Assembly: GCA_008360955.1 (NCBI GenBank)
Contig: LUCM01006041.1
Span: 141,317 to 205,316, forward strand
Source: Fasciolopsis buskii
Taxonomy: Eukaryota; Platyhelminthes; Trematoda; Plagiorchiida; Fasciolidae
DNA length: 64,000 nt
Direction of reading: 5' to 3'
Positions 1 through 11,345 of this stretch are shown here, in pieces. A model generated the notes under the pieces. The model was not told where the DNA came from and made no database searches. It saw only the letters and a list, made by a program, of their open reading frames with translations. Every line of letters begins with the position of its first letter. The stretch's first letter is position 1. Position numbers and translations under genes: made by a program.

Positions 1-3000
1 CAGCCATAAAGGCAAATCTAAAGTTGGACATTCATCGATAGCCAAAAAGCTGATGTTCTAGTGTCAAGGTAGACATCCCGAGAGCATCGTAATGAATAAA
101 AGGTATTAAAACTGGTCAAATACCGTGTGGCAAGTCATATTTCTTTTATTTCCACACGTGCACGATTGTCTGTGCTTATCACATCATGCACAATTTTATT
201 TGCCAATCTTAGCAGAAATGAGTAAACCTCCTTGGGCTTATCAACTTCTCCTGAAGCCGCTTTGGTGTGACTTGATCTTTTCATAAGTCTTCATTTTAGC
301 ATGGGATTTATGCCTCATCCACCCCTCTCTGTTCTCACCCGGAATGGTGTCACATGTTCCACTTATTTTCCACAAACCGAAAGAGAACGAAATGGTGACG
401 ATGACATACACTTATCTTCCCGGTAGTTTCATGTCCAACAACGAATGCTGTGTGCTTCAGCTCGAACTATATTTGACCATGACTGCCACTTTTGTATGCT
501 TTTCCTTGGAACAACTGTTGGGGCGGCCATGATCGGAAAAAGGTTCCTCATTTGTTATATTTTCCGAAAAGTGAAAAAAGGATATAATTATCGGCAATCA
601 AATTCAAGTTTATCCAACTTTTCGTTAGCAAACAATTGGAAAATGTCAGAAGAAATACTTGTGATTATTAGTGCTTCTAAGTAGATAGTACGGCCCTAGC
701 TCTCCCCTTTCAACGTTCACCAATTCGGCCTATTAGAAATCAAGCCACGCTGAAATGTCCTACTTACACGGTGGTCAGCCACTAGTTGAGTGGTATTAAC
801 GAAGAGGGCAGTAAAACACATTAACAGCAGATGTTTGCCTTTTAAACACGTGAAACTATTGCCTATCTAGTGGATTGCCTAGTATAACTTCAGATCCGAC
901 CTGAAAAGCGATTGTTCGCAGACCCATTCAGAACATCCATCGAAGTGATAAACGATCAGCAAATACAGATATGCATCTTTATGGAGGAACGTGTTGTATG
1001 GGGCCTTAGTAAGGACGAAATGCCTGCGTCTAACCTGTGGCGGCTAGAAACAAACGGCAACAGATCGGATGGATTCAACGCCTGACCATCATACCCTTTG
1101 ATCTTTCGGCACGTGCTAAGTCCTGTTCTTGAACCAAAAGATGCTGCGACGAGACGAAGGCGCAAACTAAATAAAACATTCTTGATGTGAACCACTGATC
1201 GCAGTTTTACCCCGTATGTTTTGGACTTGTTCAAACAAGAGCATCTTATAGATAAAATTGCAACATGCACCGATTTCCTCTTTAACCTGAGTGTACCAAA
1301 TTTTGTCTATGGAGCAAAACCGATTAGCAGAGCGTGGTATGATGTTGAACCGAGTGCAACTGACCTGCTGGTCTACGCTGGCTGGTTGATTGAACTAAAT
1401 CCGTTTCAAGCTAGAGTGGTTTGTTGAATCATTAGCACTCAGTTGCTCAGTTCGCTCAAGAAAAACGTTGGATAATCTTTCAATTAACAAGTAAGATACT
1501 TTAAGCACAAACATTTAACTTACCCGTTCCGTTCAAATCAACTGGCCCTCGAAGTCACCACGGCTAGGTGCCATCCTCGGAGCCTCCAAGGGTGACGACC
1601 ACGAGTTCGGTTGGTGCCTCGGAAGAGTACCGCTTTAAAGACTAGAGTTTTGCAAATTGCAGAGCCCCTTCGAAAATTATCTTACATTCGTCCGGTGTTG
1701 TGCACCAGAAGCAGTTGTTTTTACTGTCTTCATCTGACTAAAATGATAACAGCACTTCTCTCGACCAACTTATTTTGCATAGTAGCAGGAACAGTTAGAC
1801 TTCAAACGGTTTCAATTTATTGGTGAAAACAGGCGTTTATGTAATGTTCCATTTGACCGTGAACATCCGCTACTGCAAACCTGTTGATCTAGCTCGGCTC
1901 GGATTTTCGTTTCTCTGCAAACTGGCATCTAAATAAATTTGTTGATCTTCTCATCGTACAGTAATAATTGTCCGGTGCTTGATAACAAATGTTCCTGTTC
2001 GTGTTCACATATGATCCACGTTTCAAACACTGCAGTCTCAGAGCATTCCCTCAGATAAGTGATTTTCAACAGAACTCTGCGCATCATTCAATCTAAAACA
2101 AAGTAAAAATATAATAAAGCGTAGTGAATCGAAGGTGAGCAGGTGAATCAAATGAATGCAACAATTACTAAGCGCAAACAAATATGATGAATTACGCTTT
2201 AATTGACAAAACGGGAACAATGACAAATACTAGTCGGTTCACTACAGAAAGACAACTAAAGTTAAATTAAATCAGTTAAATCAGTCGTAGAGATTTTTTT
2301 TGGTTCCAATGTCCTACACAATCTTGCGTCTCCTTTCGACCGTTTGAAATTTGCCTGCAAATGTGAAAAGTGTTGGGGTTGAAGCTGTGTAACAAGGAGC
2401 TACCGCATTCCGTGAGTCTAATGGTGAAAAATGACGTTTTAGGACAAGAATGATTGTTTACCAGATCAAGACAGAAACAGATGGTTACGAAAAAAGCCAA
2501 CCAGTGAGACTGAAATTCTTACGATCACCGCAAGCCCTGTGGTCATTCCAGTCGGTCGGTGCTCACCTTTAAAATGTAGCTCTTCTAAGCTGCTCACTTT
2601 TTGCGTCGAGGTCGCTGATATCTTATTCCCCAACGTTCATATGGTTAGTTAGGTATTTTAAAAATGCAGAAAAATATGAGAAAATTGAGAAAATCAAATC
2701 AAATTAAATTGGAGAGCGGCATGCACCCTGTTCAGTGGCATAGGGTTAGCATTTTGGAAATGTAGAAATATACGACAAGGTTGAACACGGTTCTTTATGT
2801 TCCGTTAACAGCAATTGTAGCTGTCACTCTGAGCTCACCGAGGGCTAAGCGTAATACAGTCCGAGGAGAAATTCGTGACAAAATGCTGCAGTAATTTTGT
2901 GAGCATCTGCCGTGTCAGGTAAGAGCGCTAAAACCTATTGAACATAAAGCAAAACGGTCAAATAACTGCTCAATTTTGAAGTAAGGGATATGAGACACGA

Positions 3001-5769
3001 AAATCAAGATGTGAAACCCATTTGATGGTGAATTTAACGTGATATAAAAAGCCTTGTACTACAAAAACACCAGCAAAAGCACAGAAATGCAAAACTTAAA
3101 GCAATACCGGGCAAGTGCTTATGCACGAGGCACCAAGCAGATCACACATGCCGTTTACTGCCCTTCATGATAGTAGTTGAACAACACGAATCATGTTAGC
3201 GGACACACGAGAAAGAAGAAAAACCAGACGGGAAACTTGTAGATAAATGCCAGAAAAGGATACTGGACATGCATCTGCCAGAAAATATGTCGTACACTCA
3301 AATATATGTTCGGAATGTATGATTTTATTAATTTTGCTACAACTCAAAGCACGAGAAATTTTCGTCAACTTTTCGAAGGAAATATAAAAAGCCTTGAAGA
3401 AGACTCATTCTCGTCCCTAGGGCACAAATTAATTAGCCTCTGAGATATCTGCTTTTCAGTAGTCCAGCTGAATGGACAGTCTGATTCATATCGAAATTCT
3501 CCGCTTCAAATTTGCTTTTTTCTTTACTGTGTCCAAGTTTCAAGTCAGCTGGTTCTACTGATTCATAAGATACGTGGAAAAAAGAAGGTTGCGTTGATTC
3601 AATTCCATAGATAGGCAAGCATACGCGTATTTATTTAAAAGAAGAGTTTGAACAAAAGACCAACTCTTCTTCAGTAGCGACAATTTTGGACAATAGAAAA
3701 ATCGCGTTTTACCGATAGCTCATAAGGGGAAATGATAAATCCGAATTTTATGGATTCGCTCGACGTGTGCTCATTGGTATATTGATAGACACAGGATATC
3801 TTCTGTCTGCATTCGACTTTTAAATCGCTTACACGTGAGATTTGCACCAAAATACCCGCTAGAAACGTAATTCATATTTATGGACGTTAGGCCTAGCCTA
3901 CAAGTTTGTGCTTGCACGACAAAGCATTGCATGAATAACGCCAGTCTTGAAATGAAGTCTAAAGTCCGTGTTTCATTGTAACAGTTCTGTAGACAATGCT
4001 GCTTTTTATTTCATCTAGTAATGAACATTTGAATGCCAAACAAAAAGTGACCGTGCATGATCTTTTCCGTTCATCTGGAAACTAGATACTTTTAAAGAAC
4101 ACCAAATGCTGTCAGTTTTCTGTATAAATTGCAACCGATGCAGGTGTTTGCAAATGTTCTGCTAAAGAAAATGAACTAAGCCTTTGTAAACTTAAAACGC
4201 CAACAAATATCATTAGAGATGTCATTTTCACTGTGTACTGGAATGGTAAGAGCTCCACTCAGGCGAAAAGGCTCATTCAAAGAGAATTCCGTGGAGCATC
4301 TTGTACGATTTCCTTCACGTGGCCTTTAACAACATCAATATTAGGCACCCTTATCATATTACACATAAGTTTAGCTGCTTCCCCATTACTTTACGACTGT
4401 CCTCTTGCAAGTCACTTCTGATTATTTTGGCTTGGAGAAACGTTTCTGGACCGCGGCAAACAGAATCGCAGCAAATCTGTGCAAGGCTAATGCCAGTAGA
4501 TATGAAATTTAGTCAGATGTATGCAATAAATCGTCTTTCGTTTATGGTCGACAAAAAGGTATCCACCGAGAGAAGCTATTTCATCCTAATTCGAACAGAT
4601 TGCATTCAGACCGAGGTGATTTTATCATCTCCAATGTTACAATGAAAATGGAAAATTTTATTACCGTCAGTAAGGAGTTTTCGAATAGAATAGTAAAAAC
4701 TTCGGGGAAAGAATCAATGGATTTCAGCATATAATCCTAGCGAGAACAAAAAAATTGTAAGATCACCAGATGGTGAGAATTCAATCGTTTTGTCCAGGAA
4801 CTTGGTTAAGGATCATGGTAACCTGCGCTGAGTGCGTCAATCGAAATTCAAAGTGAGAAAGCGGCTCAAGGAAATCCATCAGCAGTGAGTTCCCAAATTA
4901 ATCCATGGACTGTTTAGTCAATGAGCAGTGACTATATTAGTTACTGGATTTTGATTGACGAGCGGGAATTTTGTTTTCAGTGATGGTGGAAACAGTCGAT
5001 TTTCGATAGACCAAAAACAGTTGATGATACTGACTTGGACAAAGAAACAAACTGTGATTTACAGTCTGTCATCAGCACACATACACACACAAGTCTGGGT
5101 CTCGCAACCGATCCTCCATTCTCAACCGACGTATATGCTGCTACAAGTTCTCGCATGATTTTTCTCATCCGGACAATCATGTTAAGCTCTCAGTTTTTAT
5201 GTCATTGGGTTCTGAATCAGCCACGTATAGAATGCACAATGTTATGTATTCGTTGATTCATCATAATGGAATTGCAAGTACCCACCCAAATGATACTTTT
5301 TCATTGAAAAATTGAAGTTGAAGGCTTCGTGATAAGATTGAAGACAGTACTTATTCCGCTTCATTTAGTGGAACATTTCATATCCACGCATTTTACAGCA
5401 ACAACTGTGTTGTACCATCAGTGCTTTGCTCGTGGAAAAATTTGAGCATTTGCCAACTCCATGAGACATCTACTCTGATAGAATGGCATTATCAAGGCAA
5501 ACCTCTTGGCAGTCGCATGTGCCTGCAAAGATGGTGAATCGCAAATACCTACTGTGTTTCCCTGTTCATAGTAAAATGTACTAGCGTATCCTCTATTGTG
5601 AGTTTCGTTAAAATCGTCTGTTTGCTTTGACCCATAGTCACCCCTGATCTATTGTCCCCATCTCCCCGCATGTTTCACGAATTCTTAACAAGCTGTTAGA
5701 TTCCTATTCGTATCCGCAACGTAAGAGTCTTGAGTACATTGGAGAATCACTTGAAAAGACATCATAGTA
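1..5769. other. gene-poor stretch, no supported gene
   Basis: Several ORFs of 60-114 codons occur on both strands (for example + 1221-1427, - 956-1270, + 4301-4645), but none has paired splice sites in the right frame and none resembles a family I recognise. One weak exon-like piece ends at a good donor (GTGAGT) at about 4885 and reads open for about 17 codons, but its acceptor is poor. I see no transposon protein motif here. It is most simply intergenic or intronic DNA. Confidence 0.5.
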
Positions 5770-6369
5770 TATTACCGAGGTCGGTTCGGTGGTAAAACAT
5801 ATCTGCCTTTCCCGTCAAAATGGGACTAGACTTTCATGTGGCATAACGGCTTGCACGACTGCAGGACCAAGAGATCTAATTGGGTTTCCTTATTATACTG
5901 GATAGCAACCCAACAAAGTAGGCTGCTGGTCCTCTAGGCTGGGGTTTATTTGAGCGGACAATTCAGTCAGAAAATCGAGTGGGAGAATAGTCGATTCAGC
6001 CACTGCTCGCTGCATTTTAGACAACTTTCTGTTAGGACCAGAGGCTTCGGTTGAGAATCCTAATCGTTCTAGTGCGTAGTGTTTGAAATTTCTAGCAATA
6101 AACGTTCACCATTTCCAATGAGTTACACCCTCCTGATAATTCCATATTGCATTATTCGTCGAGCAAGATAGTTGGGACTGCTGTGTTTATTAAATCGCGC
6201 AGAGCATGTACTGATAATCAAGCTGCTGCTCAGAGTTCCGTCTGTTTATTCAATTTTTTGTCTCAACTCTTCTCTGTTCTCCGACCTGCATACCCATAAT
6301 GCCCCCACTGATTATATGCCGATATCTTCAGTAGTTTATTGTCAAGCCGTATCGATAAACAGAGATGTC

Positions 6370-7110
6370 GATTGTTGAGAGTAAACTCACGATTGATGTC
6401 TGCTGTAGCAGCGGAAAATGAACTCAGAATTAAGATATCATAATCCCACCAACTCCGCGTAATTTTTTCACCGACATATTCCATGCTCACCTCATTAGAC
6501 GAAGCAGCTCGAGCTGTGGATCAGCTTGGTGTAGGTGTAGTCCTGGTCGACACCGCTGAATCGGGTCTTTCAGGCTGGGTCCCGGTTAACACTTGTTTCT
6601 AAGCCGTAAGACCCCCCAGAGTCAGTTTGTTTTCGAAGTGATAACCAAGTTAATCTCAGCTTATTTTTCACCGCATTGGAGCTCTGAGGTGCAAAGCGAC
6701 AAGTTTTATAATCTACTCGCCACCCTCGTTGTCCGGAATAAAGGTTCCGACATCGTAATAGTAAAGCGTGATTTTAGTGATCAGTTTAGGAAACTTAGTG
6801 CATTAGACGTTCGTTTAGATGGATGTTATGCCTTGCTTGCTCAGCGAGCAGCTAACAAGACATAATTCTCGAGTTTTCAGAAGATATTTGGCTATTCATG
6901 TCCATCACGAATTTTCGGCACAGTTTGCGGAGCACAACGATATAGAATTGTGAATCAGCTGGTATTGAAATAAACCATCGCCGGCTCGGTTCTCTTCATA
7001 GCTGTATGTCTTACTGGACTGCCTAGGTAGAATCAGACCATGGGCTAATTTTAATGAGGTTTTCGCAGCACCTCGGTGGTCATGGAAGTAAATCGTAAGC
7101 TAAATAAACC
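6370..7110 (+). pseudogene. LINE AP-endonuclease domain, broken
   Basis: In LINEs this domain nicks the target DNA before reverse transcription. The relic begins near a VESKLTIDVCC-like piece (about 6375-6406) and continues through GVGVVL and GWVPVN (about 6530-6590). The stretch 6593-6862 is open and contains ISAYF, FYNLL and SDIVIV followed by RDFSDQ, where the family has a GDFNA-like catalytic motif, so the Gly and Asn are replaced. After a stop come TNFRHS (about 6905) and ESDHGL (7030-7044), the latter matching the conserved catalytic SDH. Stops and frameshifts between these blocks rule out a working protein. Confidence 0.82.
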
Positions 7111-7219
7111 TTATAACATCAGTTTGATCTGATTGTTCTTATCAGTTAAGAGCAGAAATTATCAGGCCAGATAAGAATTCCGACCAAGAACAATGATGTT
7201 CTGCACTGAGATAGAGTAA

Positions 7220-8600
7220 GGGAGGCGATGCACTTGGGAGCAAATTTTGCCTTTGGATGAGTCACTGTCTGGACTCATTTTCACGAAAGCATCATGCAGT
7301 GACTAGTAATTATTGTAAAATCAGTCAAATTTCGACACCGACCAGGGTTTTAGGCTCAAGGATGCAGCGTCGTCTGGCACCGATTCATGAAAATGGCGTC
7401 CACGAACAACAAGCCAGCATTTTGTCCTGGGTGAGGCTGCTTCCATCAGATTTTCACACATCACCAGGCGCTTGAAAAGAGCCAGACACATCGTGACTGG
7501 ACAACCGCAGTTATTCTCTAATTAACAGAAGTCTTCAATTCAGTTGATTGAAAATAGCGCTCGCTGTTCAGTGTTCATCATCTGAAGGGTGTGCCAGAGA
7601 ATTTTGTTGACCCCATGTGAGCATCTTCTCGCACACCCACGCTCTCGTGAACGTATGCAATGAACTGTCAAATTCATCTGAAATGGCAGGCGGTGTGCGA
7701 AAAGAGTATTCCCTCTCTGTATTCATATTTAACCTCGTTATTGCTGGGATAATGGAGGATATTTTAGGCTGTCCTTTGAATATAGGCATCAAATTGGCAA
7801 GCGGGTTGTTTGATCTGAATAATGCAGTCGACATTTTGTGCCTGTTCGAATGCGAGGAATATGTGCAACGTGCACCAGGCGGACTCTCGAGGGCTGTAGC
7901 TCGACTCGGCACATGCTTTGCATCTTCGAAGTGTAGTATTGTTACAAGACTGGAAAACAGTAGCCTCGACCTTCATACGAGACGGACAGGAACTAACCAC
8001 TGCTGGCCGCTTCAATTACTTCGGCAGCTGCTTGATAAAGGGTGGTATCACGGCGATAGAATTGAATGCTCGTATATCCAAAGATTGAGCGGTGTACGCC
8101 TAGTTGGTGTACTTGTGGCGCCAACCTGATATCAAACTGATGTTCAAAAATCATGCCGCTGTACTGCGGTGTTTGGTCGTAAGATATGAACTTCAGGCAC
8201 CGAAGGTGTTCGTCAGTAGCAGGTTTTTGATCAGTGATATTCTCGTAGTGCCTCTAAGGTTGGATTTATTGGCCACGTAAGCAATGTGTAAACTAGAAAT
8301 GAAGTACTGTTTACAGTAACAGAGAATATTTTGTCACAGTCCATCGGGATTTGTAGACCATGTTAGTTGGTTCGAGTGTTGCTTACGGAGGACACCCGTT
8401 TACCTTGCCGTGCCTCACTTACTGCTCCTCCTACCGAGTTGGAAGAGTCACATGGAAGTCAACAGATAACAAGAGAAAGTTGAACTAAAGGATGCACGAC
8501 AACCTTAGGTACAGAAAGGTCCTCACGTATCAGCTATTGTGGTCCTAACGATCCGTCAGTCAGCTGGCTGGAGACATTGAAGGATACGGCAGCAAAAGCT
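7220..8600 (+). pseudogene. LINE reverse-transcriptase domain, broken
   Basis: This would copy the element RNA into DNA at the nicked target. The longest ORF of the window (7617-8129, 170 codons) is a surviving piece of it: it carries GGVRKEYSLS (family GVRQGCPLSP), then FNLVI, LASG and FECEE. The catalytic YADD is degraded to NAVD at about 7820-7831. The frame shifts near 7970, after which FNYFGSC and LNARISK are read (8011-8080), then a VFDQ block (about 8218) and a C-terminal block with RASLT, HGSQQIT and WLETLKD (8410-8590). Upstream, SNYCKISQISTP, MQRRLAP and NEQQASF mark the N-terminal RT blocks. The loss of catalytic Tyr and Asp and at least three frameshifts mean it is inactive. Confidence 0.85.
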
Positions 8601-8640
8601 GACGACCGTGTTGTCATTTTCTGTCTAATCTTAATGATTA

Positions 8641-9029
8641 AAAAGTGTGTCTGTACAGTTAGACTGTATTCCGTATGTTGGCTAATACGGCATATTTTCC
8701 TTTTACCAGTCCCGGAGATCCACTCATTACCCACCTGGCATAAGTATTTTCCCATTGCACTATGTACATTTGCTAAAAGGACAAAGATCAATAGGGCTTG
8801 CCTTGTCGTTTAACGCTGAGGGATGGAGATGATATATAAACTAAATTCCCTTCATCACGTATCAGTATAAATGCAACATGAATGCGTGGGAAGCAATTAT
8901 GTGCAGTGCCAAATGCATACTGGATTTGTGGGTGACTTTACAGTCCAAGAAACAAACGATCTCACTGGAATATTGTGTCAGTGAGAAACTGAAGTAAAGG
9001 GCAAAGCTCAAGGATTTTAGAGTTTTAAC
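8641..9029. other. no gene seen
   Basis: Short spacer between the LINE and the trinucleotide tract. It is AT-rich and has only short overlapping ORFs on both strands, without splice signals I would trust. Confidence 0.4.
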
Positions 9030-9215
9030 CAGCGCAGCAATAGTGGCGATATTAGAAGTCGTAGTAGCAGTAACATTAACGGCGATACTAAAAGTAATGG
9101 TGTTGGTAGTAGTGGAAACAGCAGCACAATTGGTAATACTACTAATGGTGGTGATAGTAATAATGGTATCGAGGACAAGAAAAATTGCTGTTGTTGTTAT
9201 ACTGGTGATAAATGA
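9030..9215. repeat. imperfect trinucleotide tract (GTA/GTG/ATG-rich)
   Basis: Repeated triplets such as GTAGTAGCAGTAA and GGTGGTGATAGTAATAATGG run for about 185 bases with purine-T periodicity of three. Because the period is three, all frames stay open on parts of both strands; one + frame reads as a Ser/Asn/Gly-rich peptide and another as a Val/Ile-rich one. This is what a decayed trinucleotide microsatellite gives, and I prefer that to a gene. Confidence 0.65.
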
Positions 9216-9291
9216 AGGTATCAAGGAGTACAGTGAAAGCTTGACTATATTACTAGGCTACGATGTTTTAGCATTCCGTTGACCTTCGTGT

Positions 9292-9311
9292 TATCTATCT
9301 ATCTATCTATC
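9292..9311. repeat. (TATC)n microsatellite
   Basis: Five uninterrupted TATC units, followed by a slightly shifted CTTATC unit. Confidence 0.9.
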
Positions 9312-10174
9312 TTATCTAGCATTGACTGACAGATGTTTGTCCGATTATCGAGGACTGAGTTTTAGATGGGAACTGTATCAATTCTTGTACCTTCCCTGTT
9401 CTACCCCGTATCCGGTATTGTTTACTGCTTAACTCCAAAGTACAATCCGCTTGGCATCACTGTTAGAATGTTTGCGGCAACCATGTGCCAAGATTTGATA
9501 AAATTCTTTCAAAATGCCTTCTCTAGTCAATCCACAATTAAGTCGTATCGGCTTACGCAATTCCTGGCCTCCCGATTTTCGTTTGTCCAAGTTATGAAGA
9601 TTGAGAAATAAAGTCGTTTAGAATGTTTGTCTCTGATCACATAAGATGAATGGTGCGATCATGTCGATACCACACGCCCATTCCTTTGTTTGTTCCTCAT
9701 TAGCATCTGCAAAATGTAATTGCGCGATAAGATTTTCAGCGACCGTCTCAGCAAAAAAGTCGAGAAAATCCGATAAGACCGCAATGGAGATCTAGTTGAT
9801 ACAAGAAATTTTCTCACCCATAACTGTCCAGAAGTTTATAATAACCTAAGAAAAATAGGCATGAATTGGTCGCTCACGCATGAAATGGTTTGATGAGCTT
9901 TTTAAAAACAAAGTGTATATCTCATCTTCTCCTTTGAGGTTCAGGCTCTACAAAATGCGTTTCAGCAATCATATTTCCTGCCGATAAACAGTCATTGCGG
10001 AAGAATTACGTTTCGCAGCGGCTCTCTTCCATTTGTGAGAACAATAATATACAGCAACTGGTGAGATGGAAATTTTCAACTTCTCCGTCATGCACTATCA
10101 ACATAAAAATTGCCGCTGAAAACCATGGAAGCATTGTAGATTTGTTTTATTCTCCTAAGGAATCGTCGGCAATG

Positions 10175-10250
10175 CATATCCATTGAGCCCGAAATGGGAT
10201 GCGAACCGTGCATGAACTACTGGTATTTGAAAGCCTTAGCCATCGCACTA
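10175..10250 (-). repeat. tRNA-derived SINE-like head
   Basis: On the minus strand the piece reads GCGATGGCTAAGGCTTTC followed about 25 bases later by CGGTTCGCATCCC, close to pol III box A and box B (GGTTCGANNCC). It resembles the sequences at 44.88, 48.44 and 53.06 kb. A cloverleaf does not close, so it is a SINE head and not a working tRNA gene. Confidence 0.5.
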
Positions 10251-11254
10251 TCCATAGTTGATTCTTAACTGTTCACCAACCACCAACAACATGTGGAACA
10301 GAAAAGAAATTCTGTAGATGTTGCTTTTATTTTAGCATGAAATAACGTCCGGCAGCCGGTCATCCGTGTTGACAGTCTGCATTCGGAAAAAGACAACAAC
10401 TATCCCCTTGACATACGTAAATAATGACGTTTCAGATTCCACAATATGATCTGCCTTAGCAATAACCCCTTAACTTACATGGTAATAATTCACTCCTGTT
10501 GTCATAGTGTGTCGGAAATATCTTCGTAATCGTGCTTTTTAATCGAACACTGCTTAAGTCGTTATTCTGTCAGAATACACTGGGAAATCAGACCATAGTC
10601 ACATAAACGGAGAATGCACCGCGACCATTCCGAACCTTTTTGCTTTGCCTTCAATGAGAGGTCGTCGACTGCTAGGAGCAACTGAAATAGGACACAATGC
10701 TTCAAGTGTGACTTGTTGAGATTCATCAGGACCGTATTAGCGAGAATAAAAATCAAATGCACAACAACACAATCGTTGCGACAAATTTCACATTTTGGAT
10801 CACAGTGTCTCTGACTATCTTCGGCTGATCCGGCCAACAGTGACCGATTTGGCTTGATCTTTAGCCATAGGGTTGAATCAGAGTTATCACACAATCGAAT
10901 AAATACGAAAGCCTAAACAGTAGTCCTTCCCGGCCCCACCGAATTTTAACTTCAGTAATTCGATGGCCGCACCGTGACAGTTTAATTGGTCAGCGTTTAA
11001 TCTCTTCTTCGATTCCGTCCAGCCCAACCCAATTTTAAGGCTACAAAAAGCAACTACTCTGATCCCAAAACAGTGGTCCATATCGAAACGAACTGTGATT
11101 CTCAAGCTCCTATCAGTCTGAATGACTTAAAGAGTGTATCGAAAAATCGATGCGCCATGTATTGGTTGCATTGTGAAGGATATAATGTTAGTAACAACGT
11201 TGTTGGTAGATGTAATGAGCCAACTTTTCGATAATCGTAGGTTTTCATTCTCAA

Positions 11255-11345
11255 GGCAAATTTTACAATCAACTTGCTTTGAGAAAGACTACCCACGGTA
11301 GTCGAAACGTTGGCGTATTAGATCTATCAACAACGCTGTGTTATT
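11255..11345 (+). mobile_element. Penelope-like element relic with hammerhead-like hairpin
   Basis: A perfect 7-bp stem (GACTACC, 11287-11293; GGTAGTC, 11297-11303) with a 3-base loop is followed directly by GAAACGTTGG. A hairpin followed by CGAAACGTT is the typical sequence at the ends of Penelope-like elements, which carry hammerhead ribozyme motifs in their terminal repeats. The upstream CUGAUGA core is degraded to a TTGAGAA-like sequence, so I do not expect ribozyme activity. No GIY-YIG or RT reading frame is visible nearby. The assignment rests on this short signature only. Confidence 0.35.

Larger units (their letters stand above)
5770..8640 (+). mobile_element. degenerate RTE-type non-LTR retrotransposon (LINE), nearly full length
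   Basis: Conserved pieces of an AP-type endonuclease followed by a reverse transcriptase appear in the expected order over about 2.2 kb, preceded by a 5' region that also occurs at 63.44-64.0 kb. The frame changes many times and stops are frequent, so the copy is dead. Motifs seen in order are TIDVCC (about 6390), SDIVIV..DF (about 6750), TNFRHS (about 6905), SDHGL (about 7035), NEQQASF (about 7403), FNSVD (about 7535), LKGVPENFV (about 7582), GGVRKEYSLS (about 7688), FNYFGSC (about 8011), QVFDQ (about 8218) and WLETLKD (about 8563). This order matches RTE-like LINEs common in trematodes. Both ends are approximate; I did not find target-site duplications. Confidence 0.85.

Noticed and set aside
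4301..4645. 114-codon + strand ORF
   Set aside because: No splice signals, no recognisable motif, and an overlapping ORF in another frame.
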